Counted from the stretch's first letter, positions 44,971 to 54,154 are shown. The stretch is 64,000 nt of DNA from Verrucomicrobiota bacterium (GCA_002862135.1 PKCI01000098.1:1-64000); one strand, 5' to 3'. Program-made: numbers and translations. The notes: generated by a model from the letters alone, not told the origin.

Positions 44971-45000
44971 GTTTTGACACGTTTTGACGCGTTTTGACGC
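44971..45000. repeat. Three tandem 10-bp units (GTTTTGACGC)
   Basis: Three head-to-tail copies of a 10-mer; the first differs at one base (GTTTTGACAC). They fill half of the 63-nt gap between the second and third ExbD genes, ending 25 nt upstream of the third ExbD start codon. This position could affect translation or be prone to copy-number change. Confidence 0.85.
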
Positions 45001-45009
45001 ATACCCGGT

Positions 45010-45456
45010 TTACTCTTGGAATCCGGATATCGTCACCTTATCAATTCCGACCTCAGGATCGGACAAAGCGTTCAAAACATCGATAAAACGCTGCCCTTTC
45101 GCTGCATCGTCCGCAGCGATAATCACCATCGGTTCGGAGTCAGTCAGGCGAGCACTTTCCGAATAAGTCTTGAGTCGATCCAACAACTGAGGGACGTCGC
45201 GGTTAGCCGCGTCGGTATCGAGTACTTCGTCGTTGAGAACAATGTGTCCCTGGCTGTTGACCTCGACCGTCATCTGGTCAATCTCAACGTCGGAACCCTG
45301 TCCTGTGCTGGTCGGCATGGTCATCCCCAGATCCGCCTCTTTCGGATCGAGAGTTGATGTCACGAGGAAGTAGATGAGGAGAAGGAAACTGACGTCAATC
45401 AACGATGACATATCCAACGCGGGATTCTCCTCCTTCGGTGCTTTTCTACGAGCCAT
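45010..45456 (-). CDS. ExbD/TolR family protein, second copy
   Basis: A 148-residue protein with one membrane helix (about 20-38), LDMSSLIDVSFLLLIYFLVT, which contains the proton-path Asp. The periplasmic domain has the ExbD fold marks, including HIVLNDEVLD and MVIIAADDAAKGQRFIDVLN. It lies 26 nt after the first ExbD copy. It is expected to work with ExbB, using proton flow to drive a periplasmic partner. Its sequence is closer to the third copy than to the first. Confidence 0.93.
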   Translation of the reverse strand: MARRKAPKEENPALDMSSLIDVSFLLLIYFLVTSTLDPKEADLGMTMPTSTGQGSDVEIDQMTVEVNSQGHIVLNDEVLDTDAANRDVPQLLDRLKTYSESARLTDSEPMVIIAADDAAKGQRFIDVLNALSDPEVGIDKVTISGFQE

Positions 45457-45482
45457 AAGTTCGTTCGAATCTAAAAATCTTA

Positions 45483-45938
45483 TTAGTTTTTCTCGACGAC
45501 GTAGCTTCCGAAGATCACGTCGCTGACTCCAGCATCCCCGGCTGCTTGGACCACTTTCTTAATCACCCGGGTGTCCACCCCCTTGTCTGCCCGCAAATTG
45601 AGTCGAGTGGGAAGTCCGGATTCATCATGGCGCTCACGGGCTGCCTGAACGTATTCGGTGATTGCGTCAGTGGAGCCGAGTTCAATCTCATCCTGCGCCC
45701 AGATCGTTCCATCAGCGAGCACGTTGACCACGACACGGCCGGTCGCATTCTTAGCCACCTGCGCGTTTTTCGCAGTCGGTGGCTTCACCCGCTTATCGAT
45801 CTGAACAATGATCAGGTGAGAACTGACCATAAAAAAAATGAGCAGCAGAAACACCAGATCGATCATCGATGACATATCCATCTGGAGCTCCTCGCCTTCG
45901 ATGCTTTCAGTTACTGCTCTGAGTTTCTCTGACGCCAT
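45483..45938 (-). CDS. ExbD/TolR family protein, first copy
   Basis: A 151-residue protein with one membrane helix (about 27-45), LQMDMSSMIDLVFLLLIFFM, containing the essential Asp. The periplasmic domain includes RVVVNVLADGTIWAQDE and ends KKVVQAAGDAGVSDVIFGSY. I start it at the ATG at 45938 (MASEKLRAV); a TTG at 46007 overlapping the ExbB stop would add 23 unsupported residues. It directly follows the ExbB gene. Together they form the energising proton channel core. Confidence 0.92.
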   Translation of the reverse strand: MASEKLRAVTESIEGEELQMDMSSMIDLVFLLLIFFMVSSHLIIVQIDKRVKPPTAKNAQVAKNATGRVVVNVLADGTIWAQDEIELGSTDAITEYVQAARERHDESGLPTRLNLRADKGVDTRVIKKVVQAAGDAGVSDVIFGSYVVEKN

Positions 45939-46003
45939 ATCTGCTGTTGCCAGTCGTAGAGTTTTTTCGCATTGAGGTCGGTAGTTAAGACCTCGGAGCA
46001 GGA

Positions 46004-46810
46004 TCAACCCTCGGAAATACCTTCCGGCACCTTAGCAAGCTGCTGGTCGGCATTCACCGTGGCTACAGCGTAATCGAGACCTTCAATGGCCACTTCCTGT
46101 GCTTCGCCAACAAGCTTATTGAAACGATTCTTGAAGATGTAAAAGCAGAAGATACTCGGAATCGCGACAACAAGACCTCCAGCAGTCGTCATCAGGGCGA
46201 GTGAGATATTTCCGGCAAGGGCACCGGGGTCAGAACCACCGCTGAGCCCCATGGTGTCGAACGCCATGATCATACCGGCGACCGTTCCAAAAAGTCCGAT
46301 CATCGGAGCAGCCTGGGCGATTACAGAGAAGTAACCGATCCAGGACATGTAGCGGGAATTCTCGCGTACCGCGAAATCTGCGAGAGCATCTTCCACTTTC
46401 TGGCGACCAAGCGTTTCGGGATCAGTGGCGTCCACCAGTGGGAAAGCGGTGGCGACCATGCGGCCGAGGTAGGAAGGGTCCTGCGCAGCTGAGTCAATGG
46501 AACTGCGAACTTTCACATCAGACATATTTGCAACGATGAGATTCTTCAATTCATCGGGAGCAAATTTCTTCTTACTGAGTTGGAGGAAGTTAAAAACAGC
46601 CAAGGTAATCATCAGGACTGAGAGAATTCCGATGGGTGCCATGAAGGGACCAGCATCAAGAATCTTAGTCATCAAAGTCTTGGTCTCTTCAACGGGAACC
46701 TCGCCACCATCCTGAGCCCAAAGTTCGGGAGCGGCAAAGGTGAAAAAGAGGACAGTACCGAAAACAATAAGATGACGCTTGGTTCGGAGGAATGACATCG
46801 TTTCTGACAT
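46004..46810 (-). CDS. MotA/TolQ/ExbB family proton channel protein
   Basis: An inner-membrane protein of about 268 residues. The chosen ATG (MSETMSFLRTKRHLIVFG) starts a hydrophobic signal-like helix ending PELWAQDGG. In-frame ATGs at 46867 and 46897 exist; the latter overlaps the ATPase stop as ATGA. Three more helices are seen, the last two holding the family core GLFGTVAGMIMAFDTMG and NISLALMTTAGGLVVAIPS. ExbB/TolQ units form the pentameric channel around ExbD. Only one ExbB is present for three ExbDs. Confidence 0.92.
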   Translation of the reverse strand: MSETMSFLRTKRHLIVFGTVLFFTFAAPELWAQDGGEVPVEETKTLMTKILDAGPFMAPIGILSVLMITLAVFNFLQLSKKKFAPDELKNLIVANMSDVKVRSSIDSAAQDPSYLGRMVATAFPLVDATDPETLGRQKVEDALADFAVRENSRYMSWIGYFSVIAQAAPMIGLFGTVAGMIMAFDTMGLSGGSDPGALAGNISLALMTTAGGLVVAIPSIFCFYIFKNRFNKLVGEAQEVAIEGLDYAVATVNADQQLAKVPEGISEG

Positions 46811-46893
46811 GGGTGTTTTGGTTTTGCTTTTAGCTAATTTGGAGGAGTCGTTCTTGGGGTATTTCATGAAACCTGTAAAGAAAAAAATTAAAT

Positions 46894-47643
46894 TCATTTC
46901 AGATCTTTGAAATCTTCTCCAGAGCCCGTAATCTCAAGGAATGCCTCCTCCAAATCACGTCCTTCATTCCCCTCTTTTTCTGACAAAATTTCATCGACTC
47001 TTCCCAGCGCAACGAGGCGCCCCTCGTTGATGATCCCTATGCGGTCGGCGAGCTCCTGGGCCACGTTCAAAAGATGAGTCGAGAGGAACACCGTGGTGCC
47101 GGCTTTGCTGCGAGCTTTCAACTCCTCTTTTACGATCCTGACATTCTTTGGGTCAAGGCCAACCATCGGCTCATCGATGATGATAACTTCTGGATCGTGA
47201 AGCAGTGCTGACGCAATGGCGAGACGCTGCCTGGTGCCGTGGCTAAGATTCTCAATTCGTTGAGCGCTGTAGCTAACCAGAGAGAATTGCTCCATCAGCT
47301 CGGGGGCCCGCTGCTTGGCGCGCCCGGGATCCATTTCAAATAGGTCAGCGATAAAAGCCATGAACTCCATCGGAGTCAGCTTATCGTAAAATTCAGCCAC
47401 GTCCGGTATGTAACCTATGCGCCGTTTCGCCTCGATCGGCTGCTTCGCGATATTAAATCCGCAGATCTCAGCTGAGCCACCGGTCGGGGAGATCAGACCC
47501 GTCAGCAGCTTGATAGTTGTGGTTTTCCCCGCCGCATTAGGACCGAGGAAAGCAAAGAACTCGCCCGGCTCGACCGTCAAGTTCAACCGATCCAGCGCAA
47601 GCAGGTCGCCATAACGCATCGACAAATCTCTAATCTCAATCAT
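46894..47643 (-). CDS. ABC transporter ATP-binding protein
   Basis: A 249-residue ABC ATPase. Walker A is GPNAAGKTT (34-42), the signature is LSHGTRQRLAIAS with the LSxGx start, Walker B is VIIIDEPMVGLDP, and a His switch is in FLSTHLLNVAQEL. It resembles ABC-2-type exporter ATPases. No permease gene with six helices lies next to it. The upstream neighbour (one membrane helix) overlaps it by 8 nt and the ExbB gene follows it closely, so it is part of this cluster. Partner identity is open. Confidence 0.93.
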   Translation of the reverse strand: MIEIRDLSMRYGDLLALDRLNLTVEPGEFFAFLGPNAAGKTTTIKLLTGLISPTGGSAEICGFNIAKQPIEAKRRIGYIPDVAEFYDKLTPMEFMAFIADLFEMDPGRAKQRAPELMEQFSLVSYSAQRIENLSHGTRQRLAIASALLHDPEVIIIDEPMVGLDPKNVRIVKEELKARSKAGTTVFLSTHLLNVAQELADRIGIINEGRLVALGRVDEILSEKEGNEGRDLEEAFLEITGSGEDFKDLK

Positions 47644-48439
47644 CCACTTGCTCCTGTGATTTCCGGTAGGCTTCCAGCGGAACGAGGATTTCCGATATGG
47701 CCTCGAAACCGAAATTCGTCTCTACCTTGAAAGGCTCACCCAGCTCACTGAAATAAACTCGAAAGATCACATCCTGCTCCACCGTTCGCAGAATCAGCAG
47801 GTAGGCTCGCATATCACGCCCTCCGAAGGAATACTCCCCCACTCTCGCCTCGCTCATCCAGCGAATCGATGAGAGATCCATTTGGCCTAGACTGAGTCCG
47901 GCGCCCATCGGCAGCATGTTTAACGGCAGAGTTGTCAGCGCGTTCTCATCCCCCCCGAACTCAAAAAGATCCTTTCCGGCTACCTGAGCCGATACGCTGA
48001 CCTTGGGAGGATCTTTTTCAAATGACAGAAAGGCCGTCATCGAACTGCGTGGGATTCGGACCGAGAAATCGCCAGCATCGAGGTTAACCTTCTCGTCAAA
48101 GATTAAGTTCCCCTTCCAGTAGGTATCCACTACGCTGGATTCATACTTTTCCTCGTAATTCTGGAGGCTGCCTGACAGGGAAAGAATCTTATTGATCTCA
48201 CCGGTCTGTGTATCCGGGCCGGAGCTTCCCGCGATCCGCAGCTCACCCCGACGCACCCCGCTTTCCAGCAGCGTCATCGTAGTAGCTTCATTCCAGTTGA
48301 AGAAGACGTCGTAGACTTCACGTATATCCACCTCCGTCATCCGCGACTCGGGTGGCGCAAAGACGACAGTAAAAAGCCATCCAACTGTTCCCAGCCAGAA
48401 GAGCATGATCAGGGTTGAGAGGAGGCGGACGAGCATCAA
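47636..48439 (-). CDS. Single-pass membrane protein, unknown family
   Basis: A 267-residue protein anchored by one N-terminal helix (about 4-28, LLSTLIMLFWLGTVGWLFTVVF). The rest is beta-rich and probably periplasmic, with NLDAGDFSVRIPRSSMTAFLS and GYSFGGRDMRAYLL-like strands (seen as EYSFGGRDMRAYLLILR). I find no catalytic motif and do not recognise the family. It overlaps the ABC ATPase by 8 nt, so it is the first gene of the ExbB/ExbD cluster or the link from argF, which ends 76 nt upstream. A lipid- or protein-binding role at the membrane is possible from the fold alone. Confidence 0.6.
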   Translation of the reverse strand: MMLVRLLSTLIMLFWLGTVGWLFTVVFAPPESRMTEVDIREVYDVFFNWNEATTMTLLESGVRRGELRIAGSSGPDTQTGEINKILSLSGSLQNYEEKYESSVVDTYWKGNLIFDEKVNLDAGDFSVRIPRSSMTAFLSFEKDPPKVSVSAQVAGKDLFEFGGDENALTTLPLNMLPMGAGLSLGQMDLSSIRWMSEARVGEYSFGGRDMRAYLLILRTVEQDVIFRVYFSELGEPFKVETNFGFEAISEILVPLEAYRKSQEQVDD

Positions 48440-48515
48440 CAGCGCAAACTAACACAACCAGCTTGGCGCCGACAACCTTGATCAACCACTAGCAGCGGGG
48501 ATCCCTCTAAAATGA

Positions 48516-49430
48516 TCACCCTCGAAAATAGCCCCTTCTGAGGGCCAACAGGACCGCCTTCTGTGCATGGAGTCGATTTTCAGACTGCTGAAAGATCTCA
48601 TCCGCCCTGTCCTCAAGAACCTCTTCAGTGATTTCCTTGCCTCGATAGGCCGGCAGACAATGCTGAACAATCGCACCCGGATTAGCTTTCTTTAAGAGGT
48701 CGGCGTGAATCTGAAACGGAGCCAGAGACCTGAGTCGCCCCTCGGCTTCGGCTTCCTTGCCCATACTGACCCAAGTGTCAGTGTAGATCACATCGGCATG
48801 CTCGACGGCAAACTCCATGTCTTCTGTCAAAATCACCGGAGCCTCGCCGAGTCGCTCTATGAATGCCGCGTCTGGCTGAAACATAAGGGGAGCTGCGATC
48901 ACGAGTTCAAAGCCAAGGTGTTTTGCCGCCCAGGCCCAAGAACGTCCCATGTTACAGTCTCCATCACCAGCAAAGACAACCTTCTTGTCCTCCCAACCGC
49001 CAAGGAGCTCCTTGATCGTGAGAAGATCCGCCAGGATCTGGCAGGGATGCTCTTCATCCGTGAGGGCGTTGATCGTCGGGATATCACCGTACTCAGCAAA
49101 ATCGACAACGTCCTGTTGATCGAAGGTACGAATGATGGCGCCATGCACCATGCGTCCGAGAACTCGAGCCGTATCCTTGATGGGCTCGCCCCGCCCGAGC
49201 TGGACGTCATTAGCGTTGAGAAACATAGGGCGGGCACCGAGCTCATTCAGCCCCACTTCAAAACTTACCCGGGTACGGGTGGACGATTTGGTGAAGATCA
49301 TCGCCCACGTTTCGCCGAGGAGCGGTTTAGGGCCATCGAGGGAACGATCCGCCTTAAGTCTCACGGCATCATCGACGATCCGCTCGAGCTCTTCCTTGCT
49401 CAATTGTTCAATACCTAACAGATGTTTCAT
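48516..49430 (-). CDS. argF: Ornithine carbamoyltransferase
   Basis: A 304-residue enzyme. Carbamoyl-phosphate binding is shown by SSTRTR (49-54) and HPCQ (127-130); the ornithine side by the late HCLPAYRGKEIT motif. It condenses carbamoyl phosphate with ornithine to give citrulline in arginine synthesis. It is the last gene of the arginine cluster, 26 nt after argD. The next leftward gene starts 76 nt on; no clear terminator lies between. Confidence 0.97.
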   Translation of the reverse strand: MKHLLGIEQLSKEELERIVDDAVRLKADRSLDGPKPLLGETWAMIFTKSSTRTRVSFEVGLNELGARPMFLNANDVQLGRGEPIKDTARVLGRMVHGAIIRTFDQQDVVDFAEYGDIPTINALTDEEHPCQILADLLTIKELLGGWEDKKVVFAGDGDCNMGRSWAWAAKHLGFELVIAAPLMFQPDAAFIERLGEAPVILTEDMEFAVEHADVIYTDTWVSMGKEAEAEGRLRSLAPFQIHADLLKKANPGAIVQHCLPAYRGKEITEEVLEDRADEIFQQSENRLHAQKAVLLALRRGYFRG

Positions 49431-49456
49431 CGGTTTGGGGAATCAGTTTGGGGGAT

Positions 49457-50719
49457 TTAGAGACTGGAAAGCACCTCACTGAAGGTCGCGAGTGCCTCAT
49501 CGACTTCAGCGTCGGAAACATTGAGAGGTGGCAGCCAGCGGACCACATCATCACCTGCGGGTACGGTCAAGAACCCTTCGTCCATGGCTTTGTTGACGAC
49601 ATAAAGAGAAGGTGTCTGACCTGAATCAACAAGGGCAGGGATTTCCGAGAACACATCACTGTTGAGAACAAAGCCCAGCATCAGGCCAACACCTCTCAGG
49701 GAATCGAGCACCGGCAGATCCCACTTAGCAACTGCCTCGCGAATCCGAGTCTCCTGGCGCTTCACATTTCCGAGTGCGCCCGACTCATCAAGTTCCTCGA
49801 GCACAGCAAGCGAAGCCGCTGAAGCGAGCGGTGTTCCGCCAAAGGTGGAACCATGAGTTCCCGGCCCAAGCGCACCCTCACATTCATCGCTCGCCCAGAG
49901 TGCGCCAATTGGAAACCCGCCACCGAAGCCCTTGGCCCAGCTTACTGCATCCGGTTCCACATCGACGCCGGATCCTTCCAATATGGTCCGCCACCCACAC
50001 CAGTCACCGGTTCGACCAGCACCACACTGAACTTCGTCGAACATGAGCAACAGGTCGAACTTTTCGCGAAGCTCCGCCGCGATTTCTACAAACTCGGGAG
50101 TCACCGGATTTATTCCTCCTTCGCCCTGCAGAGGCTCAAAAAGGATCGCGGCTGCTTTCTCATTAACGACCTCTCGCAACGTGTCGCAGTCGTTGAAAGG
50201 GACGTGGAGAAAACCTGGAAGAAGTGGATCAAAACCCACCTTCACTTTATCCTGTGCAGTAGCAGCGATACCCCCCAACGTCCGGCCATGGAATGACTGC
50301 GTCACCGTGATGACTTCGTGCTTTCCGGCTTCCTTGCCATATTTGTCGAAAGCACGCTTTCTCGCGAGCTTGATCAGTCCGTCGTTTGCTTCTGCTCCGC
50401 TATTGCAGAAAAAGACCTTACCGGGGCGCTCCATGATTTTCTCAACTACGAACCGGGCAAGTTCCGCCTGCTCCCGGATCTGATAGAGATTGGAACAGTG
50501 AATCAGTTTCGCAGACTGATCCGAAAGAGCTTTCGCCATCACCTCGGGGCAGTGTCCTAACGAACACACCGCAATTCCAGTGGCAAAATCGAGATATTTC
50601 TTCCCGGACTCGTCCCAGAGATAGCTGCCTTCACCGTGCGAAAAAGCGACCTGGAAACGACCGTAGTTCCCAAGCACGAACTGATTCATCAATTCTTCGG
50701 TTGATGCTTCGCTGCTCAT
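49457..50719 (-). CDS. argD: Acetylornithine aminotransferase
   Basis: A 420-residue class III PLP aminotransferase. The PLP lysine is K263 in AVSWAKGFGGGFPIG; MFDEVQCGAGRTG carries the PLP-contacting Asp, and FCNSGAEAND is the phosphate loop. It converts N-acetylglutamate semialdehyde to N-acetylornithine. Its start codon overlaps the argB stop by 4 nt (ATGA), so the two are translationally coupled. Length is at the upper end for the family. Confidence 0.96.
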   Translation of the reverse strand: MSSEASTEELMNQFVLGNYGRFQVAFSHGEGSYLWDESGKKYLDFATGIAVCSLGHCPEVMAKALSDQSAKLIHCSNLYQIREQAELARFVVEKIMERPGKVFFCNSGAEANDGLIKLARKRAFDKYGKEAGKHEVITVTQSFHGRTLGGIAATAQDKVKVGFDPLLPGFLHVPFNDCDTLREVVNEKAAAILFEPLQGEGGINPVTPEFVEIAAELREKFDLLLMFDEVQCGAGRTGDWCGWRTILEGSGVDVEPDAVSWAKGFGGGFPIGALWASDECEGALGPGTHGSTFGGTPLASAASLAVLEELDESGALGNVKRQETRIREAVAKWDLPVLDSLRGVGLMLGFVLNSDVFSEIPALVDSGQTPSLYVVNKAMDEGFLTVPAGDDVVRWLPPLNVSDAEVDEALATFSEVLSSL

Positions 50720-51603
50720 TTTATGATCTCGGTTCCGATGCCTCTCTCGGTAAAAATTTCGAGTAAAAGAGAGTGGGAAATGCGCCCGTCGATCATATGG
50801 ACTTTTCCAACACCCGCGTCCAACGCTTCGACTGAGGAACGAACCTTCGGGAGCATACCACCGCCGATGACTCCATCCTCGATCAGCCCCTCAACCTCCC
50901 CCGCTTTCAGCGAGTGAATCAGCGTGCTTTCGTCAGATGCATCCTCCATCAGACCTAACACATCACTTAAGTAGACGAGCTTGGTCGCTTTCAACTCAGC
51001 AGCCAGCGCACTGGCTGCGAGATCGGCATTCACATTCAGGCTGAGCTTGGTTCCCTCCTCCGAAGCAACCGGTGAGACTACCGGGACAATTTCAGATACC
51101 AGTGCGGCATGAACCTTGGAAAGGTCAAAACCGGTCACCCGGCCAACCCGGCCCAGTTCAACTTCGCGATTTTCCTCATCAGACCATCCCGTCAGTCGCC
51201 GCCCGATAAACGCTTCGTTGCCTCGCACACCGATGGCCCGTCCACCGAAACTCTCAATTCCCTCAACAAGGCCGGGATTGATTGTTCCGCTGAGTGTCTT
51301 CTCAACGATGTCCATCGCCTCGTCGGTAGTAACCCGCTGGCCGCCGACAAATTTCGCTTCCAGCCCGGATTCCTGCATCGCTGCAGAAATGGCTTTTCCA
51401 CCTCCGTGAACAATAACCGGATTAATACCCGCCACCTCCATGAAGACCACATCACGAAGCAAGCGCCGAACCAGGGCAGGATCGTCCATCGCACTCCCGC
51501 CAACTTTAATCAGGAAGGTCTTTCCGCGAAACTCCTGCAAGTACGGTAAGGCCTCCAGCAGGACGGCGGCTTTCTCAATATGGTTCTGGAAATTCGATTC
51601 CAT
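50716..51603 (-). CDS. argB: Acetylglutamate kinase
   Basis: A 295-residue kinase read from the ATG giving MESNFQNHIEKAAVLLEALPY, the normal family start; earlier in-frame codons (to 51666) add residues with no homology expected. Key marks: IKVGGSAMDDPALVRRLLRD (ATP-binding Lys and Gly loop), IVHGGGKAISAAM (acetylglutamate side), and VNADLAASALAAEL. It phosphorylates N-acetylglutamate. It follows argJ and overlaps argD. Whether it is arginine-inhibited cannot be read directly. Confidence 0.96.
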   Translation of the reverse strand: MESNFQNHIEKAAVLLEALPYLQEFRGKTFLIKVGGSAMDDPALVRRLLRDVVFMEVAGINPVIVHGGGKAISAAMQESGLEAKFVGGQRVTTDEAMDIVEKTLSGTINPGLVEGIESFGGRAIGVRGNEAFIGRRLTGWSDEENREVELGRVGRVTGFDLSKVHAALVSEIVPVVSPVASEEGTKLSLNVNADLAASALAAELKATKLVYLSDVLGLMEDASDESTLIHSLKAGEVEGLIEDGVIGGGMLPKVRSSVEALDAGVGKVHMIDGRISHSLLLEIFTERGIGTEIIK

Positions 51604-51687
51604 CAAAAATGGGGAAGCACGGAACATGCCGGAATTACCTGCGTGAGCAAGAAAAGAATCCGCCACCCTGACCTTCCACGGGTTAGG

Positions 51688-52929
51688 TTAGCGCTTGGTT
51701 GTTTTTCGGTTCAACGCGTATTCGTCGCGGTTGAACTCGACGTATTCGGGAGACAGGTCGGAGGTCCAGACATTGAACTCTCCTTTCCCGAGGTTGAGAT
51801 CGATTCCGACAGTAAACTCAGTTTCTTTCACTGCAGCAGAGAGCTTATCGATGTCCGTTTTTGCCGCGACACCGTTCTGGGTCGCGAGCACACCGTTGAA
51901 ATAAATATCGACGAGTTCCTCTTTGACGCGCGCCCCGGAATAGCCCACCGCGTGGATGACCCGTCCCCAATTGGGATCGTTACCGTTCCAGGAACACTTC
52001 ACCAGCTTGGAGTTGGCGACCGCGCGGGCCACTCGCTCGGCATCGAGGTGAGAAGCGGCACCCCTCACTTGAACTTCGACCAACTTGGTCACGCGTTCAC
52101 CGTCGGAAACAATCTTGCGGGCGAGACACTGCATCACTTCGGTGAGCGCTTCGCGGAATTCCAAGCTGCCGGTTCCACTTCTTGTGATGGTCTTGTTGCC
52201 GGCCTGGTGATTGGCCATGACCACCACAGTGTCGTTGGTGCTCATGTCACCGTCGACAGAAATTCGATTGAAAGACTGGTCGACCGCCTCACGAGTCGCT
52301 GCCGTAAGTTCAGCTTTGGTCACGGCCGCATCCGTCGTGATGAAACAAAGCATCGTGGCCATGTGAGGGTTGATCATCCCGGCACCCTTCGCGATCGCTC
52401 CAATTTTAACCTTTTTGTTACCGATCTTAACGGTAACCGCCACACTCTTCGGCCTCGTGTCACTCGTCATTATCGCCTGGGCCGCCGGATCGCAGTCACA
52501 ATCCAGGGACTCCGCCAATTCGCCAATCTTCGGTTCAATCCGCTCGATCGGAAGTGGCACTCCAATAATACCCGTGGAACAAATCTGCACCTCCTGCTGC
52601 TTCAGGCCCAAAGACTTCGCCGTAGCAATGGCCATAGTCCTGGCATGCAGCATACCGGCGTGTCCGGTGCAGGCATTCGCATTACCACTGTTCACTATGA
52701 TGGCACGGGGTTCCGCGGATTTGAGGTAACTGGAAGAGAGTCTCACCGGTGCGGCACACACCTCATTCTGGGTGAAAACTGCAGCGCCCACCGTGGGGTG
52801 CTCTGAGTATATCAATGCCAGATCAAGGCGATAGATGTCAGGATTCTTGATGCCGCAGGAGGTCGCAGCGGCAACAAATCCTTCGGGAGCACAAACACCT
52901 CCTTCGATCTCTTTAACCTTGCTACCCAT
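51688..52929 (-). CDS. argJ: Bifunctional glutamate N-acetyltransferase/ornithine acetyltransferase
   Basis: A 413-residue precursor that cleaves itself before Thr192 in KGAGMINPHMATMLCF, which makes the alpha and beta chains and exposes the nucleophilic Thr. SGNANACTGHAG and STGIIGVPLPI are the oxyanion/active-site regions. It recycles the acetyl group from N-acetylornithine to glutamate, so the pathway is the cyclic one, and no separate argA or argE is needed in this cluster. It lies 21 nt after argC. A long open frame on the opposite strand is a shadow. Confidence 0.97.
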   Translation of the reverse strand: MGSKVKEIEGGVCAPEGFVAAATSCGIKNPDIYRLDLALIYSEHPTVGAAVFTQNEVCAAPVRLSSSYLKSAEPRAIIVNSGNANACTGHAGMLHARTMAIATAKSLGLKQQEVQICSTGIIGVPLPIERIEPKIGELAESLDCDCDPAAQAIMTSDTRPKSVAVTVKIGNKKVKIGAIAKGAGMINPHMATMLCFITTDAAVTKAELTAATREAVDQSFNRISVDGDMSTNDTVVVMANHQAGNKTITRSGTGSLEFREALTEVMQCLARKIVSDGERVTKLVEVQVRGAASHLDAERVARAVANSKLVKCSWNGNDPNWGRVIHAVGYSGARVKEELVDIYFNGVLATQNGVAAKTDIDKLSAAVKETEFTVGIDLNLGKGEFNVWTSDLSPEYVEFNRDEYALNRKTTKR

Positions 52930-52950
52930 GAACAGAATGGAATGACTGCA

Positions 52951-54009
52951 CTAAAAATTCATCAACCCGCTTTCTTCAGGCAGGCCACACATAATATTGA
53001 AACTCTGAATCGCCTGACTCCCGGCACCCTTGCCCAGGTTGTCTTCGGCACTTGATAGAATCAAACGTCCTGTCCTGCTGTCAACTACCCAACCAACATC
53101 CACGAAGTTTGTCCGGACGACATACTTCGTATCTGCAAATTTTCCTTCACCAAGAATCCTGACAAACGCAGATTCGGAATAAGCCTTGTTGAGGGAATCG
53201 GCCACTTTCGATGAAATATTTTCACCGTGACCCGAGGGCGCACAAAAGATCGTCGTAGCAATACCCGCCGTGATCGGCATGAGGTGCGGCACGAAGCTGA
53301 TGAGGACCTGTTCGCTTGCTGCGATGGACAGCTCCTGCTCGATCTCGCTCAAGTGACGATGCTTCGGTGCTCCGTAGGCACGAAGGCTTTCATTAACTTC
53401 AGCAAATATCAGGGACGTGTCCGCCTTTTTTCCGGCCCCACTGGCGCCGGAAAGACTGGAGACCACAATGCTGCCCGGCTTGACCAATCTATCACGCAAC
53501 AGGGGTAAAAGAGGTGTCAGTATACTCGTTGGATAACATCCTGGAGAAGCGACGAGATCAGCAGCGGCGATATCATCCCGATAGGTTTCCGGTAAACCGT
53601 AGACCGCCTTTTCGAGCAGCTCAGGTGCCGGATGAGCTTCTCCGTAGAACTCTTCATAAGCCGCTGCACTCCGCAGCCGGAAATCAGCACTCAGATCAAT
53701 CACCCGGATCCCTTTGCCGAGCAGCGCCTTCGCAAACTCCGATGCCACCCCGTGAGGAAGGGCGAGAAATGCAACTGATGCGCCGGTTGAGGCAACGGCG
53801 TCGATATCCGGGTGCATGAAGGTGAGCTCGTCAGCCACCCTGGCGCCCCTGAGCCGGGGGAAAACCTGGGAGAGCGAATTGCCGGCTTCCTGGCGGGAAG
53901 TCACGCCGACAATTTCGACGTTTGGGTGCATGATAAGAAGACGGATCAGTTCCTGACCTGTGTAGCCACTCGCACCAATAACTGCAACTTTGAAGACCTC
54001 ATCACTCAT
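52951..54009 (-). CDS. argC: N-acetyl-gamma-glutamyl-phosphate reductase
   Basis: A 352-residue enzyme, started at the ATG giving MSDEVFKVAVIGASGYTGQE, which places the NADP loop GASGYTGQE near residue 12; an ATG 21 nt upstream is less likely. The catalytic Cys is C158 in ASPGCYPTSIL. The dimerisation strand FVPHLMPITAGI is present. It reduces acetylglutamyl phosphate to the semialdehyde. It is the first gene of the arginine cluster and is divergent from tRNA-Pro. No ARG box could be recognised upstream. Confidence 0.96.
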   Translation of the reverse strand: MSDEVFKVAVIGASGYTGQELIRLLIMHPNVEIVGVTSRQEAGNSLSQVFPRLRGARVADELTFMHPDIDAVASTGASVAFLALPHGVASEFAKALLGKGIRVIDLSADFRLRSAAAYEEFYGEAHPAPELLEKAVYGLPETYRDDIAAADLVASPGCYPTSILTPLLPLLRDRLVKPGSIVVSSLSGASGAGKKADTSLIFAEVNESLRAYGAPKHRHLSEIEQELSIAASEQVLISFVPHLMPITAGIATTIFCAPSGHGENISSKVADSLNKAYSESAFVRILGEGKFADTKYVVRTNFVDVGWVVDSRTGRLILSSAEDNLGKGAGSQAIQSFNIMCGLPEESGLMNF

Positions 54010-54154
54010 CAGCTGTGCAGCATGACACAAAAATAGAACGAGTCGAAAAAACTTCTGCCCAATAAATCCATTTTTTTGGCGGATTACCGGGTTGCGGAAT
54101 GTGAAAAACCGTTCACACTAGGCGCTCGCGATCTATCATCGCGGATTTGGTCGA

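Noticed and set aside
51580-52806. A 408-codon open frame on the plus strand opposite argJ
   Set aside because: It lies fully antisense to a clearly conserved argJ, is rich in His, Arg and Gly, and shows no domain motif. It follows from the codon use of argJ on the other strand.
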